NCBI GenBank assembly: GCA_021413885.1
Contig: JAIOPM010000060.1
Span: 1 to 64,000 of the forward strand
From: Planctomycetota bacterium
Lineage (GTDB): Bacteria > Planctomycetota > UBA1135 > GCA-002686595
DNA: 64,000 nucleotides
Direction of reading: 5' to 3'
Notes under the pieces: model-generated
The model's input: only the letters and a program-made list of their open reading frames with translations
Told to the model about the DNA's origin: nothing
The model's database searches: none
Part shown: positions 17,543 through 25,739 of the stretch, piece after piece
How positions within the stretch are numbered: the stretch's first letter is position 1
Layout: every line of letters starts with the position of its first letter
Position numbers and translations under genes: made by a program

Positions 17543-17575
17543 CCCTTCCGTCGAGCGGAGGGTCCGGAACTTTTT
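17541..17575 (+). terminator. Rho-independent terminator candidate
   Basis: GACCCT(T)CCG and CGGAGGGTC pair with one bulged T, around a short TCGAG loop that begins at the stop codon. A CTTTTT tract follows at 17570-17575. This has the classic form and is followed 17 nt later by palindromic element copy 1. Confidence 0.65.
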
Positions 17576-17591
17576 CGTCGCTCGCGGCGTC

Positions 17592-17697
17592 CGTACGGAG
17601 CCAGCCTCAACTCGGCCGTTCTCGCCGGCCGCATATTCGAAGCCGCCGCGGCGCCGCCCGCCGGCGAGAACGGCCGAGTTGAGGCTGGCTCCGTACG
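17592..17697 (+). repeat. Palindromic element, copy 1
   Basis: Arms of 37 nt (17592-17628 and 17661-17697) are perfect inverted repeats containing GTACGGAGCCAGCCTCAACT. They flank a 32-nt loop with an inner GCCGCGGC palindrome. It lies 50 nt after the stop of the peptidase-like gene, in the same orientation as that gene when judged by loop similarity to copies 2 and 3. Confidence 0.9.
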
Positions 17698-17776
17698 TGC
17701 TGGGGAAACACTTTCCAATCGGCGGCTTGCCGGCAAAAGTGCCCACCGCGCGGGCTTCGTGAACGCGAGCGAGAGC

Positions 17777-17782
17777 TACACT
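17777..17782 (+). promoter_or_regulatory. -10-like TACACT upstream of the protease gene
   Basis: TACACT lies 55 nt before the ATG at 17838, giving a leader of about 50 nt. No clear -35 element or strong ribosome-binding site is seen, so this is a weak call. Confidence 0.3.
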
Positions 17783-17837
17783 TCGAAGTCAGCTCGTTCG
17801 CATCGATCCCTTCCTCTGCCCGGCATCCAGAGTCTCG

Positions 17838-19568
17838 ATGAAAGCAACCCTTCTGATCGTCAGCGCCGTGCTCTGCGCGGCTTCTTCCGTCCACGCCCAG
17901 ATCTCCTACGGCGGCGAACCGCTGTCGTTCTCGCGCCAAGTCGCGATCGCCGCGCCGACCACGGTCATGCCGTACGTCGACGTGCAGAGTCTCCTCGCCG
18001 AGGACGACCTCGACCTGCGCACCAAGGTCGCGCCGTATCGCTTCGGCGCGACGTTGCCGGTCGATCTGTCGCTCGACAACTCCGGCGCGTGGACTTCGTT
18101 CCCGAACGGCGACCGTCTTTGGCGCCTGCGCATCGAGTCGCCGGGCGCGTACTCGCTCAACGCGATCTTCGAGAACTTCTGGATGCCGCCCGGCGCGTCG
18201 CTGTTCGTCTACAACGACGACCACTCGGACGTGCTCGGCGAGTTCAACGAGCTCAACAACGAAACGCACGGTCAGTTTGCGATCGAGCCGGTCCCCGGTG
18301 AAGCGCTGACATTCGAGTACTTCGAGCCCGCGAACGCGCCGACCGGTCTCTTGCGCATCGGCGAAGTGATCCACGCGTACCGCGACGTCTTCGGCACCGG
18401 CGCGACGAAGGCCGGCGGAGCGAAGGCCTCGGGCTCGTGCAACATCAACGTCAACTGCCCGCTCGGCGCGAACTACCAAGACGTCAAGCGCACCGTCGCG
18501 CGCCTCGTGATGGGCGGCGTCCTGTGCTCCGGTTCGTTGGTGACCAACACCGCGAACGACGGCAAGCAGTATTTCATGACGGCGAACCACTGCTACAGCG
18601 GCAACCCCGCGACGTGGGTCTTCCAGTTCAACTACGAAGCCGCCACCTGCGCGGGCACGACCGGCACGCCGAAGAGCGTCACGGGTGCGACGCTCAAGAC
18701 GAAGAGCGCGACCGGCGACCACTGCCTCGTCCAGATCACGCCCGCGATTCCGCAGAACTACAACGCGTACCTCGCCGGTTGGAATCGTTCGACGACCAAC
18801 CCGACGATGGGGACCGGCATCCACCACCCGCAAGGCGACATCAAGAAGATCTGTCAGGACATCAACACGCTGACCAAGGCGACGTTCGGCGGCACGAGCT
18901 GCTGGCACATCAGCCAATGGGACTCGGGCGTCACCGAGGGCGGATCGTCCGGCTCGCCGATCTACGACGCGAACAAGCGTTATGTCGGTCAGCTCTACGG
19001 CGGTTCGGCGACGTGCGGCTTCCTGTTCGACGACTACTACGGTCGCTTCGACATCTCGATGGGCGCCGGCCTCGCGACGTACCTCGACCCGACGGCGAGC
19101 GGCGCGACGACCACCAACGGTCGCGAGCTCTACGTCGCGACCGCGACGGTCTACTGCACGGCGAAGGTCAACTCGCAACTGTGCATCCCGGCGATCGGTT
19201 TCAACGGTTCGCCGAGCGCGTCGAGCGCGTCGCCGTTCAACATCACGTGCTCCGAAGTGCTCAACAAGAAGAACGGGATCCTGTTCTACGGCTACCAGCC
19301 CTTCGGCGCGGCGTTCGAGGGCGGCCATTTGTGCGTCAAGGCTCCGACCAAGCGCACGGCGGTGCAGAGCACCAACGGCAATCCGCTGCCGACCGACTGC
19401 TCGGGCACGATGACCTACGATTTCAACCCGTTGATCCAGGGCGGCGGCGATCCCGCGTTGATCGTCGGCGCGTCGATCTACGCGCAGTTCTGGTACCGCG
19501 ATCCGGGCGACTTCACGGGCTTCGGCACCGGCTTGTCGGACGCGCTCAGCTTCGTGATCGGAAGCTAG
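17838..19568 (+). CDS. Secreted trypsin-fold serine protease (lysyl-endopeptidase-like) with shared C-terminal domain
   Basis: A 576-residue protein with a signal peptide ending SSVHA-Q, a ~190-residue N-terminal domain, then a chymotrypsin-fold protease domain. The triad is visible: His in FMTANHCYS, Asp in TGDHCLVQI, Ser in TEGGSSGSPI. This set, with the long insert HHPQGDIKKI, matches bacterial lysyl endopeptidases and related secreted proteases. Residues ~438-576 (19152-19565) are the shared C-terminal domain (YCTAKVNSQLC, VLNKKNGILFYG, GGHLCVKAPTKR, DCSG, FWYRDPGD). It probably degrades extracellular protein, with the C-terminal domain serving display or secretion. A GNRA hairpin and element copy 2 follow the stop. 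Confidence 0.88.
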   Translation: MKATLLIVSAVLCAASSVHAQISYGGEPLSFSRQVAIAAPTTVMPYVDVQSLLAEDDLDLRTKVAPYRFGATLPVDLSLDNSGAWTSFPNGDRLWRLRIESPGAYSLNAIFENFWMPPGASLFVYNDDHSDVLGEFNELNNETHGQFAIEPVPGEALTFEYFEPANAPTGLLRIGEVIHAYRDVFGTGATKAGGAKASGSCNINVNCPLGANYQDVKRTVARLVMGGVLCSGSLVTNTANDGKQYFMTANHCYSGNPATWVFQFNYEAATCAGTTGTPKSVTGATLKTKSATGDHCLVQITPAIPQNYNAYLAGWNRSTTNPTMGTGIHHPQGDIKKICQDINTLTKATFGGTSCWHISQWDSGVTEGGSSGSPIYDANKRYVGQLYGGSATCGFLFDDYYGRFDISMGAGLATYLDPTASGATTTNGRELYVATATVYCTAKVNSQLCIPAIGFNGSPSASSASPFNITCSEVLNKKNGILFYGYQPFGAAFEGGHLCVKAPTKRTAVQSTNGNPLPTDCSGTMTYDFNPLIQGGGDPALIVGASIYAQFWYRDPGDFTGFGTGLSDALSFVIGS

Positions 19569-19590
19569 AGCCGTTCCGTCGCGCTGAACA

Positions 19591-19622
19591 CGAGCCCGGG
19601 CGCCGCAAGGTGCTCGGGCTCG
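19591..19622 (+). terminator. Strong hairpin with GCAA tetraloop
   Basis: CGAGCCCGGGCGCC pairs with GGTGCTCGGGCTCG across a GCAA (GNRA) tetraloop, a 14-bp stem with G-T wobbles. Only TT follows, so it could terminate or stabilise the 3' end. Palindromic element copy 2 begins 5 nt downstream. Confidence 0.6.
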
Positions 19623-19626
19623 TTCG

Positions 19627-19728
19627 TACGGAGCCAGCCTCGACTCGGCCGTTCTCGCGGGCCCTACGCTCGGAGTTGCTGCAGCGATTTCCGCCCGCGA
19701 GAACGGCCGAGTCGAGGCTGGCTCCGTA
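19627..19728 (+). repeat. Palindromic element, copy 2
   Basis: Perfect 35-nt arms (19627-19661 and 19694-19728) flank a 32-nt loop with an inner GCTGCAGC palindrome. Relative to copies 1 and 3 the stem has CGACT/AGTCG instead of CAACT/AGTTG, a compensated change in both arms. It lies between convergent genes and abuts the stop codon of the TerB-like gene. Confidence 0.9.
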
Positions 19729-20343
19729 TCACCGATCGATGCGTTCGATCGCGGCGCTCTCGAGCTCGGCGGTCGCGTGACGCTCGAGGCCGAGCCGGCT
19801 CGCGAGGTCCTCGAGCCAACGGCGCTCGACCGGCGACACGCCCTCGTCGGCGCGCACGACGGCGAACGCCAACGTGTAGAGGTCGCGCGCGTGCGCCGGA
19901 TCGCCGACGCCGGCGCAGATTTCGTCGAGCGAGCGCGGATGGTCGAGCTCGCGCTCCACCAAGCGCTCGATGTTCGCCGCCTTCGCGTCGGCGACGAGGC
20001 GCGCCTTCTCGACGCTCGAGAGCCGGCCGTCGCACAACGTCGCCGCGATGGTCAGGCGCACGAGGCGCAGCATGTCGGGGGAGAGCTCGGTTCCGTCCGC
20101 GCGCGTCGCGGGCCGCGACGCCTGTGCACTCGGAATCTCGGGCGCGCGCGTGGTGCTCTGCGGCCCGCGGTGTTGGAAGAGTTCGCCGAGGCCCCACGCG
20201 CCGGCCGCGACCGTCGCGATCGTGCCGGTGTTCAAGAGGCCGCCGCGCGAGCCGGTGAGGAAGTCGAGCGCTCCGCGCCGACGCTTCGACCGGGCGGCGA
20301 GCGCCACGCCGACCAGAGCACCGAGGATTCCGAGACCGTTCAT
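19729..20343 (-). CDS. TerB/DUF533-like protein
   Basis: A 204-residue protein. A Gly/Ala-rich N-terminal hydrophobic stretch (MNGLGILGALVGVALAA) is followed by an all-helical TerB-like domain with the family's acidic metal-binding pattern (TIAATLCDGRLSSVEKARL, AFAVVRADEGVSPVERRWL). DUF533/YebE proteins are inner-membrane-associated and of unclear function. The stop codon lies immediately next to palindromic element copy 2. Confidence 0.75.
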   Translation of the reverse strand: MNGLGILGALVGVALAARSKRRRGALDFLTGSRGGLLNTGTIATVAAGAWGLGELFQHRGPQSTTRAPEIPSAQASRPATRADGTELSPDMLRLVRLTIAATLCDGRLSSVEKARLVADAKAANIERLVERELDHPRSLDEICAGVGDPAHARDLYTLAFAVVRADEGVSPVERRWLEDLASRLGLERHATAELESAAIERIDR

Positions 20344-20435
20344 CGTCGAGCTGCGCGCCGTTCGCGACGAGCCATCATCTATTCAGCCGCACGGCGGTCA
20401 ACGCCGCGGCGCGCGAACTCGCGGCTGGACGTGGC

Positions 20436-21269
20436 TCACGCCCGCGCGTGCTGGCGCGTCGGGCTCTCGGGCTTCGCCGGCGAGCCCTTGCACCACTCGT
20501 CGCGGGTCGAGCGGAAGGCGCTCGACCACAGATAGAAGCGCACGCGGAGCAATCCCTTCACGTCTTCCCACGCCGTCTTGACGATCTTGACGCGGCTGTC
20601 TTCGTCGTCGTCCCACTTCACCGGGTGGTCCTTGATGCGGTAGCCCTGCTTCTCGCAGAGCGCGAGCAGCTCGGTGTCGAAGAACCACGCTTGGTCCTCG
20701 ACGTGGGGGACGACTTTCTGCACGACCTCGCGCGAGACCGCCTTGAAGCCGCACTGCGCGTCGGAGAAGTGCGTGAAGAGCAGCGCCTTGACCATCAAGT
20801 TGTAGGTCTGGGAGATGAACTCGCGCTTCGGGCCGCGCTTCACCTGACTCAGCTTCTGCAAGCGCGAACCGGTGCCGAGGTCGTAGCCCTGCTCGTGGAT
20901 CGCGCGGCACAGGACTTCGAGCGCACGCAGCTCCGTCGAAAGATCGACGTCGGTGTACGCCATGATGTCGGCCGGACTCTGCGTCCAAGCAAGGCGCAGC
21001 GCGCGACCGCGACCGCGTTGCGGGATCGCGAAGAAGAACACCTCGCCGGGGTACTTCTTCTGGAGCTTCTCGCCGACCTCGCGCGTTCCGTCGGTCGAGC
21101 CGTTGTCCGCGATCGTGATGCGCCAGCGGTACGGGAACGACGGCCCGAGGAAGGCGCGGATCGTCTCGACGCTCTTCTCCAACGCCTTGACTTCGTTCAA
21201 GACGGGGATGATGAGGTCGACGAGGGGAAGGGCTTCGGTCATCGGCGTGGGGAGCGTCGGACGCGGCAT
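20436..21269 (-). CDS. Family 2 glycosyltransferase (dolichol/polyprenyl-phosphate sugar synthase type)
   Basis: A 277-residue GT-A enzyme. It has LVDLIIPVLNEVKALEKSVE, the nucleotide site ADNGSTDGT, the metal-binding YTDVDLST (D-x-D) and the acceptor region SDAQCGFKAVSRE, the pattern of polyprenyl-phosphate glucose/mannose synthases. It lacks added C-terminal membrane helices. Its product, a lipid-linked sugar, is the donor used by GT-C membrane enzymes such as those encoded at 21353 and 23134. The start may be the second Met (21242), since family members begin just before LVDLI. Confidence 0.85.
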   Translation of the reverse strand: MPRPTLPTPMTEALPLVDLIIPVLNEVKALEKSVETIRAFLGPSFPYRWRITIADNGSTDGTREVGEKLQKKYPGEVFFFAIPQRGRGRALRLAWTQSPADIMAYTDVDLSTELRALEVLCRAIHEQGYDLGTGSRLQKLSQVKRGPKREFISQTYNLMVKALLFTHFSDAQCGFKAVSREVVQKVVPHVEDQAWFFDTELLALCEKQGYRIKDHPVKWDDDEDSRVKIVKTAWEDVKGLLRVRFYLWSSAFRSTRDEWCKGSPAKPESPTRQHARA

Positions 21270-21335
21270 GATCGGCGTTGACCGGGGCGCGAATCAAGGG
21301 CCGCGTCGCCGTGCGTTACGGCCGGAAACGTTTTC

Positions 21336-21446
21336 GCGGTACGGAGCCAGCCTCAACTCGGCCGTTTTCGCGGGAGGGGTTTCGTTGCAGTACCTCCGAG
21401 CGTGGGGCCCGCGAAAGCGGCCGAGTTGAGGCTGGCTCCGTACCGC
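21336..21446 (-). repeat. Palindromic element, copy 3, overlapping a gene end
   Basis: Arms of 39 nt (21336-21374 and 21408-21446) pair with a single G-T mismatch. The 33-nt loop, read on the minus strand, matches the loop of copy 2 over most of its length, so this copy is inverted. It supplies the last ~31 codons and the TGA (21353-21355) of the upstream membrane-protein gene. Confidence 0.9.
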
Positions 21447-23008
21447 CAGATTGCGAGGCATGTTCCGATCGCGAACGCGAGGAGTCCGAGCGGGAGCCAC
21501 GGGCTCGCGAGCTTCTCCTTCAACGCCGGTTGCGTCTGGCGCGCGACCGTCAGCCACGGGAGCTGTGCCCCGTCCTGGGCGATGCGCCGGTACGCGACCG
21601 GGACCGGCGTCTCGGTCAGCATGCGGCGCCAGTAGTCGGGCAGCGCGAGCTCGCTCACGCCGCGCTCGACCGCCTCGTGGCGCAACGTGTTCTCGACGTC
21701 GTTGACCTCGCGCGTCATCGCGAGGACCGTTCCGTGCGCGATCACGAGCACACTGACGAGCGCGAGCGTCGTCGTCTTCATCCGCGCGAGATGGTCGCTC
21801 GCCGCGAGGAAGAGGAACGGCACGCACGGCAGCAAGTAGCGGAAGCCGGTGTTGAACTGCAGCAGCGAGTACCAGTTCGCCGCGCAGAACAGCATGAACG
21901 CGATCACGAGCGCGAGGGCCCAACGACGTTCGCGCGTCGGGAAGAAGAGCTCCTCGCGCTTCACCCGCAACGCCGCCGGCACGAGCGCGATCAACAGCAA
22001 CGGCCCGAACGCATAGAGCCCCCAACCCGGCGCGATCAAGTTCTTCACGAAGACCTCGAGCGACGGCAAACCGATGCCGCGGTAGCCGAAGTCGACGTAC
22101 TCGTTCTGCTGGGGCATCACCTTCTGGCCCGGCGTGAACGGATCGCCGTACATCAGCCATTGCGTCCACAGGAGGAACGCGATGAACGGCACGCCGGCGA
22201 GGGCGATCGGGATCGATTCGCGCACGGTGCGCGCGAAACCCGCGAACGAGAGCCGCGGCACGAAGAAGTAGAGGAAGACGACACCGGCGAGGACGAAGCC
22301 CGCGTAGTCGAGCGCGCACGTCGCGCCGAGCAGGGCGCCGAAGAGGACGCGGTGTTTCGTCGCGAGCTCGCGCCGTTCGTCGCTCTTCAACCACACGATC
22401 ACGAAGGCGGCGAAGATCGCCTCCATCAGGAACATGTTGTGGTTCAAGTGCGCGGTTCGATAGAAGACCGGCGTTCCGAACGCGAAGAGCAATCCGAGCC
22501 AGACCGCTCGGCCCCGTTCGACGCCGCGCCGCTGGAGCACGCGGAAGACGAGCACCGCGAACAACGCCGAGAGCGGCGCCATCAGGAAGACGCTGGTGAT
22601 CGCGGTCGACGCGCCGAAACGCAGATCGAGACCGGCGCTCTTCACCAGCTTCCACATCTTCTGGCGATTCGGATACTTGGTGTCGTACTGGACCTCGGCT
22701 TCGTCGGGCGACGCGGCGAGCTTCGCCTTCGAATGCTCCTCGAGCCGATCGAGCAGCGGATCGAAGATCGCGAGCACGACGACCACCGGCATCGAGCCCA
22801 GCAAGTTGTTGCCGACGTACCAATGCCCGTCGGTGTGCTGGAAGAGATCGGCGTGCATGTGCGCGTAGCGATCGCACTTGAAGTCGCCGCGATCGAGCAA
22901 CGCGAACGCCGGATAGTGCTCCCGCACCACGTTGGTGGCGAAGAAGAGCGAGAACAGGATCCAGCAGACGAGGAAGAGCCGGACCTGTACGGAAGCGAGG
23001 AAGCGCAT
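21353..23008 (-). CDS. Polytopic membrane protein, probable GT-C glycosyltransferase, with element-derived C-terminus
   Basis: A 551-residue protein with ten or more membrane helices, starting with an N-terminal segment (LFLVCWILFSLFFATNVV) and an early acidic loop (LLDRGDFKCDRYAHMHADLF) where GT-C enzymes carry catalytic acids. I cannot assign a named family. Its location 83 nt upstream of a polyprenyl-phosphate sugar synthase supports glycan transfer. The final hydrophobic segment (LGLLAFAIGTCLAIWR) runs directly into 31 residues encoded by palindromic element copy 3 (RYGASLNSAAFAG ... RKRPS), so the natural C-terminus was probably altered when the element arrived. Confidence 0.75.
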   Translation of the reverse strand: MRFLASVQVRLFLVCWILFSLFFATNVVREHYPAFALLDRGDFKCDRYAHMHADLFQHTDGHWYVGNNLLGSMPVVVVLAIFDPLLDRLEEHSKAKLAASPDEAEVQYDTKYPNRQKMWKLVKSAGLDLRFGASTAITSVFLMAPLSALFAVLVFRVLQRRGVERGRAVWLGLLFAFGTPVFYRTAHLNHNMFLMEAIFAAFVIVWLKSDERRELATKHRVLFGALLGATCALDYAGFVLAGVVFLYFFVPRLSFAGFARTVRESIPIALAGVPFIAFLLWTQWLMYGDPFTPGQKVMPQQNEYVDFGYRGIGLPSLEVFVKNLIAPGWGLYAFGPLLLIALVPAALRVKREELFFPTRERRWALALVIAFMLFCAANWYSLLQFNTGFRYLLPCVPFLFLAASDHLARMKTTTLALVSVLVIAHGTVLAMTREVNDVENTLRHEAVERGVSELALPDYWRRMLTETPVPVAYRRIAQDGAQLPWLTVARQTQPALKEKLASPWLPLGLLAFAIGTCLAIWRYGASLNSAAFAGPTLGGTATKPLPRKRPS

Positions 23009-23133
23009 GGCGAGCGGCGGAGAGCTTGCTCCATCGGACCGCGCGCGTCGAGACTTCAGTCGGCTCGCGCACGGTTGGAATCCGCGGCCCGCCTCGACAT
23101 GATCTGCGCCGTGAGTCCGAGCGAGGCAGCGGC

Positions 23134-25188
23134 GTGAATCGAGAAGCGACGGCGATCGCGCTCGGGATCGGCTTCGGCGTGTTGCTGCTCTTCGTCGCGA
23201 GTCGGCGCAAGGCGGGAGCGATGTGGTTCGCGCTCGCGGCGTGCTCGTCGGCCGCGTTGCTGTGGCTCTACGACGCCGGGCCGCGCGTCACGTACCAACA
23301 CGTGCATCTCGCGGAGCGGTGGGCGAGCCAACGAACGGCGACGGCGGTCGCGCTCGCGGCGCTCGGGCTCGAAGTCGTCTGCGTCGCCGTTGCGTTCTTC
23401 GCGCGAGCTCGAGAGCTACGCGCTTGGTGGTCGCGACGTCTTGGCCCGTGGCGAACGCTCTTCCTCGTCGCATGTGTCGGCGCGTGCTCGTCCAAGTTGC
23501 GCGAACCGGCGCTCTCATCGGCGTGCGAGTTCGTCTTCGTCGCCGTCGTTCACGCCGCGACGCTCGGCGCGGTCCTGCTCGGCGCGTGGGCGATCGCGGA
23601 GGAGCCTCTCGCCGCATTCGCGCGCCGCGCGGACGCGTGGCTCGGACCTCTCGGCGACGGAAGCCCCGAACCCGGCGGCCCCGACGCGTTCGCATGGCGT
23701 ACGGCGCTCGCGAGCACGCTCGCCGCCGCGCTCTTGTGCTTCACCGTCTACGACCGGCACCCGCATGTGCCCGACGAGGTCGTCTACCTGATCCACGCGC
23801 GTTACCTCGCGGCGGGCGAGCTCTCTCTCCCCGCGCCGCCGGTGCTCGCGGCGTTCGACGTCGACTTGATGATGCTCGAAGGCGGGCGTTGGTACTCGCC
23901 GGTCAATCCCGGCTGGCCGTTCGCGCTCGCGCTCGGTGCGCCGTTCGGAGCGGAGTGGCTCGTCAATCCGTTGCTCGGGGGACTCGCGATCCTGGTCGTA
24001 TATTCGTTCCTGCGCGAGGTGATGTCGCGTCGCAACGCGCGCGTCGCGACGATGTTGCTCGCGGCGTCGCCGTGGTTCGTGTTCCTCAACATGAGCTTCA
24101 TGACGCACACGTGGACGTTGGTGTGCGCGGCGCTCGGCGGACTCGGCGTGGCTCGTGCGCGTCGAACGGGCAAGCGCGCATGGGCCTGGCTCGCCGGCGC
24201 CGGCGTCGGCATGGTCGCGACGATTCGGCCGCTCGAAGGGCTCGTGCTCGCGCTCTGCCTCGGCCTCTGGTCGATCGGACTCGGCGGCGCGCGTTTGAAG
24301 TTCGCGTCGCTCGCCGGCCTCGTACTCGGCACCGCGTTCGTCGCGGCGATCGTGCTTCCGTACAACGCGGCGCTGACCGGATCGGCGCGCGTGTTCCCGA
24401 TCAATCACTACGTCGACACGGTCTACGGTCCCGGCAAGAACGACTTGGGCTTCGGGCCGGAGAAAGGTCTCGGTTGGGGTGGCCTCGATCCGTGGCCCGG
24501 ACATTCGCCGTTGCAGGCGGCGGTCAACGCGCAATTCAACACGTTCGCGATCGACGTCGAGCTCTTCGGTTGGGCGAGCGGCTCGCTGTTGCTCGTGTGG
24601 ATCGCGCTCGTGCTCGGCAAACGTCGACCGATCGATCGAGCGTGGATCGTGTTCGTGCTCGCGATCCTCACGTCGAACAGTCTGTATTGGTTTGCGGGCG
24701 GGCCGGATTTCGGAGCGCGTTACTGGTACTTGGTGATCGTGCCGCTCATCGCGCTCGCGGTGGCGGGCCTGAATGCGCTCGCCGAGCGTGAAGAGCAACG
24801 CACTCGTCTCCTCGTCGCCGTCTTCGCTCTCGTGCTCGGCAACGTCGCGCTCTTCATGCCGTGGCGCGCGGTCGACAAGTACGTCGGCTATCGCGGAATG
24901 GTCGCGGGCGTGCGCGACCTCGCGCGTGATAAGCATTTCGGCCGCAGCCTCGTCCTGATCCAAGGCGAGCGCCACCCCGACTACGCGAGCGCCGCGATCT
25001 ACAACCCGCTCGACCTCGAGGCCGACGCGCCGATCTACGCGTGGGACAAGGACGTCGCGACGCGCGCCGCATTGCTCGCGCACTACGCCGATCGTCCGAT
25101 CTGGCTCGTCGCCGGCCCGAGCGTCACGCAGCGCGGCTTCGAGATCGTCGAAGGCCCGCTGCCGCCGGGGACCGCGCCGTCGCGATGA
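23134..25188 (+). CDS. GT-C (PMT/ArnT-like) membrane glycosyltransferase
   Basis: A 684-residue polytopic protein. After ~200 residues with several helices it has the GT39/ArnT-type first-loop motif (HPHVPDEVVYLIHARYLAAG), whose Asp-Glu binds the lipid-phosphate sugar, and a second loop (SPVNPGWPFALA). About ten further membrane segments and a small C-terminal extracytoplasmic domain follow. It would transfer a sugar from a polyprenyl-phosphate donor to a protein or lipid outside the membrane. The start chosen is the GTG at 23134, directly before the first hydrophobic segment; the frame is open to 23026. It is divergent from the membrane gene at 21353. Confidence 0.8.
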   Translation: MNREATAIALGIGFGVLLLFVASRRKAGAMWFALAACSSAALLWLYDAGPRVTYQHVHLAERWASQRTATAVALAALGLEVVCVAVAFFARARELRAWWSRRLGPWRTLFLVACVGACSSKLREPALSSACEFVFVAVVHAATLGAVLLGAWAIAEEPLAAFARRADAWLGPLGDGSPEPGGPDAFAWRTALASTLAAALLCFTVYDRHPHVPDEVVYLIHARYLAAGELSLPAPPVLAAFDVDLMMLEGGRWYSPVNPGWPFALALGAPFGAEWLVNPLLGGLAILVVYSFLREVMSRRNARVATMLLAASPWFVFLNMSFMTHTWTLVCAALGGLGVARARRTGKRAWAWLAGAGVGMVATIRPLEGLVLALCLGLWSIGLGGARLKFASLAGLVLGTAFVAAIVLPYNAALTGSARVFPINHYVDTVYGPGKNDLGFGPEKGLGWGGLDPWPGHSPLQAAVNAQFNTFAIDVELFGWASGSLLLVWIALVLGKRRPIDRAWIVFVLAILTSNSLYWFAGGPDFGARYWYLVIVPLIALAVAGLNALAEREEQRTRLLVAVFALVLGNVALFMPWRAVDKYVGYRGMVAGVRDLARDKHFGRSLVLIQGERHPDYASAAIYNPLDLEADAPIYAWDKDVATRAALLAHYADRPIWLVAGPSVTQRGFEIVEGPLPPGTAPSR

Positions 25189-25195
25189 CGAGCGA

Positions 25196-25648
25196 CTATC
25201 CGGGAATCTCGGGCTCGACGAGGCGGCCCAAGAGCTCCAGCGACTCCTGCCATCCCAAGTAACACGCCTCGACCGGGATCACCGCGGGAATGCCTTCCTG
25301 CACGATGTTCACCTCGGTGCCGACGACGACTTTCCGCAACTGGATCGTGACCATCATCTCGCCGGGGAGATTGGGATCGTCGAACTTGTCCGAGTGCCGG
25401 ATGCGCTCGCCCGGAACGAGCTCGAAGTACTGCCCGCCGAAGGAGTGGCTCTGCTTCGTACCGAAGTTGGTGAACGACATCCGGAACTTGCCGCCGACGC
25501 GAGCATCCATCTCGTGCACCTTGCCGGTGAAGCCGTGCGGAGGAAGCCACTTCGCCATCGCGTCGGGATCGATGAACGCGCGATAGATGCGTTCGGCGGG
25601 AGCACGGAGCACTCGGTGAAGCTTGACGGTGTTGGTTGCTGAGGCCAT
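25196..25648 (-). CDS. SRPBCC/AHSA1-type protein
   Basis: A 150-residue single-domain protein of the START-like SRPBCC superfamily: VLRAPAERIYRAFIDPDAMA, KWLPPHGFTG, FELVPGERIRHSDKFDD, and a C-terminal amphipathic helix (GWQESLELLGRLVEP). AHSA1-like members bind small hydrophobic ligands; no function can be assigned. The ATG at 25646-25648 matches family N-termini better than the longer frame to 25684. The stop is 8 nt from that of the convergent GT-C gene. Confidence 0.85.
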   Translation of the reverse strand: MASATNTVKLHRVLRAPAERIYRAFIDPDAMAKWLPPHGFTGKVHEMDARVGGKFRMSFTNFGTKQSHSFGGQYFELVPGERIRHSDKFDDPNLPGEMMVTIQLRKVVVGTEVNIVQEGIPAVIPVEACYLGWQESLELLGRLVEPEIPG

Positions 25649-25739
25649 GTCGCCATCGTGCTCGGCGCGCTCGCGTCTCGTCAACCGCGGATCGTCGGCA
25701 TTCTCGGCGGTGTCACGCGCGGGAGGTACGTTCTTCGAC

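Noticed and set aside
17592..21446. The palindromic elements as insertion sequences
   Set aside because: They are about 104 nt, hold no transposase and show no obvious target duplications; non-autonomous mobility cannot be excluded.
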